A stretch of DNA of 64,000 bases, taken from positions 62,001-126,000 of the forward strand of contig JAHFPV010000002.1 in NCBI GenBank assembly GCA_023266575.1, in the 5' to 3' direction. The notes beneath the pieces are model-generated. The model did no database searches and was not told the origin of the DNA. It saw nothing but the letters and a program-made list of their open reading frames with translations. This DNA is from Sphingobium sp. (GTDB taxonomy: Bacteria > Pseudomonadota > Alphaproteobacteria > Sphingomonadales > Sphingomonadaceae). Both the position numbers and the translations under genes were made by a program. This document shows, one piece after another, positions 63,170 through 64,000 of this stretch (position 1 is its first letter; the number at the start of each line of letters is the position of its first letter).

Positions 63170-63994
63170 TCAGCCCCCACGCAGGAAGGCGATCAGATCG
63201 GCATTCAGCCGGTCAGGCACCGTCGCGAAAAGACCATGGGGTTCGCCCTCATATTCCAGCCATTGCGCGCCAGCGATCCCTGCGGCCGCCGCGCGACCGC
63301 TGAGGTCGATCGGCACCGTCTTGTCGGCGCTGCCGTGGATCACCAGCGTGGGGATAGTGAAGCTCGCCAGATCGGGACGGAAATCGGTGCGACCAAAGGC
63401 GTCGACACAGGCGATGGTAGCCAGTGGGCTGGCCATGATGCCCAGCGCGAAACTCCAGTCCAACACACCCTTGCTGACCGGGCTCGTGACCCAGCCAACA
63501 CCATAGAAATCCTTGGCGAAACTCTGGAGAAAGTCGAAGCGATCCTTACGGATATCCTCCTGCATCCCGGCAAACACATGCTCCTCCACGCCGTCGGGAT
63601 TGTCGGCGGTCTTGAGCAGAAAGGGTACGACCGACGACACCAGCACCGCCCGGTCCACCCGCGCCCCGCCATGGCGGGTCAGATAACGCGCAATCTCGCC
63701 CCCACCCATGGAAAAGCCGACCAGGCTGACGCGCGGCAGGCCCAGATGTGCGATCAGGTCGGCCAGATCGTCGGCGAATACGTCATAGGTGTAACCGGTT
63801 GCGGGATGGCTGCTATGGCCAAAGCCGCGCCGATCATAGGCGATGACCTGATGCCCTGCCTCGACCAGCGCGACGGTTTGATATTCCCACATATCGCCGG
63901 TCAGCGGCCAGCCGTGGATCAGGATGACGGGCGGACCTTCTCCGGCCACCTTGTAATGGATATGCGCGCCGTCGCGTGTGTCTAAAATGGGCAT
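63170..63994 (-). CDS. alpha/beta hydrolase, chloroperoxidase-like
   Basis: This is a complete 274-residue alpha/beta hydrolase near the right edge. It has LIHGWPLTGDMWEYQ, nucleophile Ser in VGFSMGGGE (~100), acid in HGSADKTVP, and catalytic His in EGEPHGLFATV near the end. The order and lengths match non-heme chloroperoxidase/esterase-type members. Native substrate is unknown. Confidence 0.87.
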   Translation of the reverse strand: MPILDTRDGAHIHYKVAGEGPPVILIHGWPLTGDMWEYQTVALVEAGHQVIAYDRRGFGHSSHPATGYTYDVFADDLADLIAHLGLPRVSLVGFSMGGGEIARYLTRHGGARVDRAVLVSSVVPFLLKTADNPDGVEEHVFAGMQEDIRKDRFDFLQSFAKDFYGVGWVTSPVSKGVLDWSFALGIMASPLATIACVDAFGRTDFRPDLASFTIPTLVIHGSADKTVPIDLSGRAAAAGIAGAQWLEYEGEPHGLFATVPDRLNADLIAFLRGG

Positions 63995-64000
63995 GGATGC

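Overview
The window is a high-GC, gene-dense chromosomal segment that reads as a sphingomonad alphaproteobacterium (Sphingomonadaceae, Sphingobium-like). The main reasons are the nfu–tsaB–rimI–mucR–fur–plsC–miaB–phoH–ybeY–corC order, a MucR/Ros regulator, a ChpT phosphotransferase, a RegB/RegA pair, two GGAAC-N16/17-CGTT (EcfG-type) promoter candidates, and TonB-receptor and FecI/FecR modules. Genus-level placement is inference. Nearly all of it is core or conserved sequence. There is no prophage, insertion sequence, CRISPR array or rRNA operon.

Layout. 0-11.6 kb (mostly +): Fe-S scaffold (cut at the left edge), tRNA modification (TsaB, MiaB), RimI, MucR, Fur, PlsC, PhoH, YbeY, CorC, then ChpT and a JAMM peptidase (-), RluD, heat-shock sigma factor RpoH and transglycosylase MtgA. 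11.6-19.5 kb (mostly -): TonB-dependent receptor, ClpX, ClpP (with a probable RpoH promoter), a glycosyltransferase, trigger factor and tRNA-Leu(TAG). 19.6-26.1 kb: an ECF sigma/FecR pair, a CobB-type sirtuin, a divergent Amt transporter, a glycosyltransferase and an MHS-type transporter. 26.3-33.3 kb: cyoABCD-surf1-regB-regA, a compact quinol-oxidase and redox-signalling operon, ending at tRNA-Gly(CCC). 33.4-36.2 kb: a type IIL (MmeI-like) restriction-modification gene broken by a frameshift, the one clearly accessory locus. 36.4-48.9 kb: KDG kinase, a double-PAS hybrid histidine kinase behind a textbook EcfG promoter, hydrolase, nitronate monooxygenase, membrane protein, EpsC, TauE/SafE, OxyR, MoaE/MoaD, PgsA and an MFS protein. 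49-64 kb: a class A PBP, FAD oxidoreductase, YaiI, Fe-S scaffold-like protein, Kef antiporter, DUF423, Zur, Dxs, DUF3035 lipoprotein, LspA, IleS, RibF and an alpha/beta hydrolase.

The most distinctive signal is a set of long palindromic intergenic elements in three families: CCGTTCG/CGAACGG, CGTCATCCTGAA, and C-tract/G-tract hairpins. They lie mainly between convergent genes, where they may act as bidirectional terminators. One sits inside the cyo operon, and one is a 252-nt nested structure. Other items worth following: a 24-nt palindrome shared by two unlinked genes, RpoH and EcfG promoter candidates, an Amt protein apparently without its aromatic gate, a Zur with a natural His6 run, and low-GC patches inside ileS and the restriction gene. 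I found no complete, clearly novel multi-gene system.
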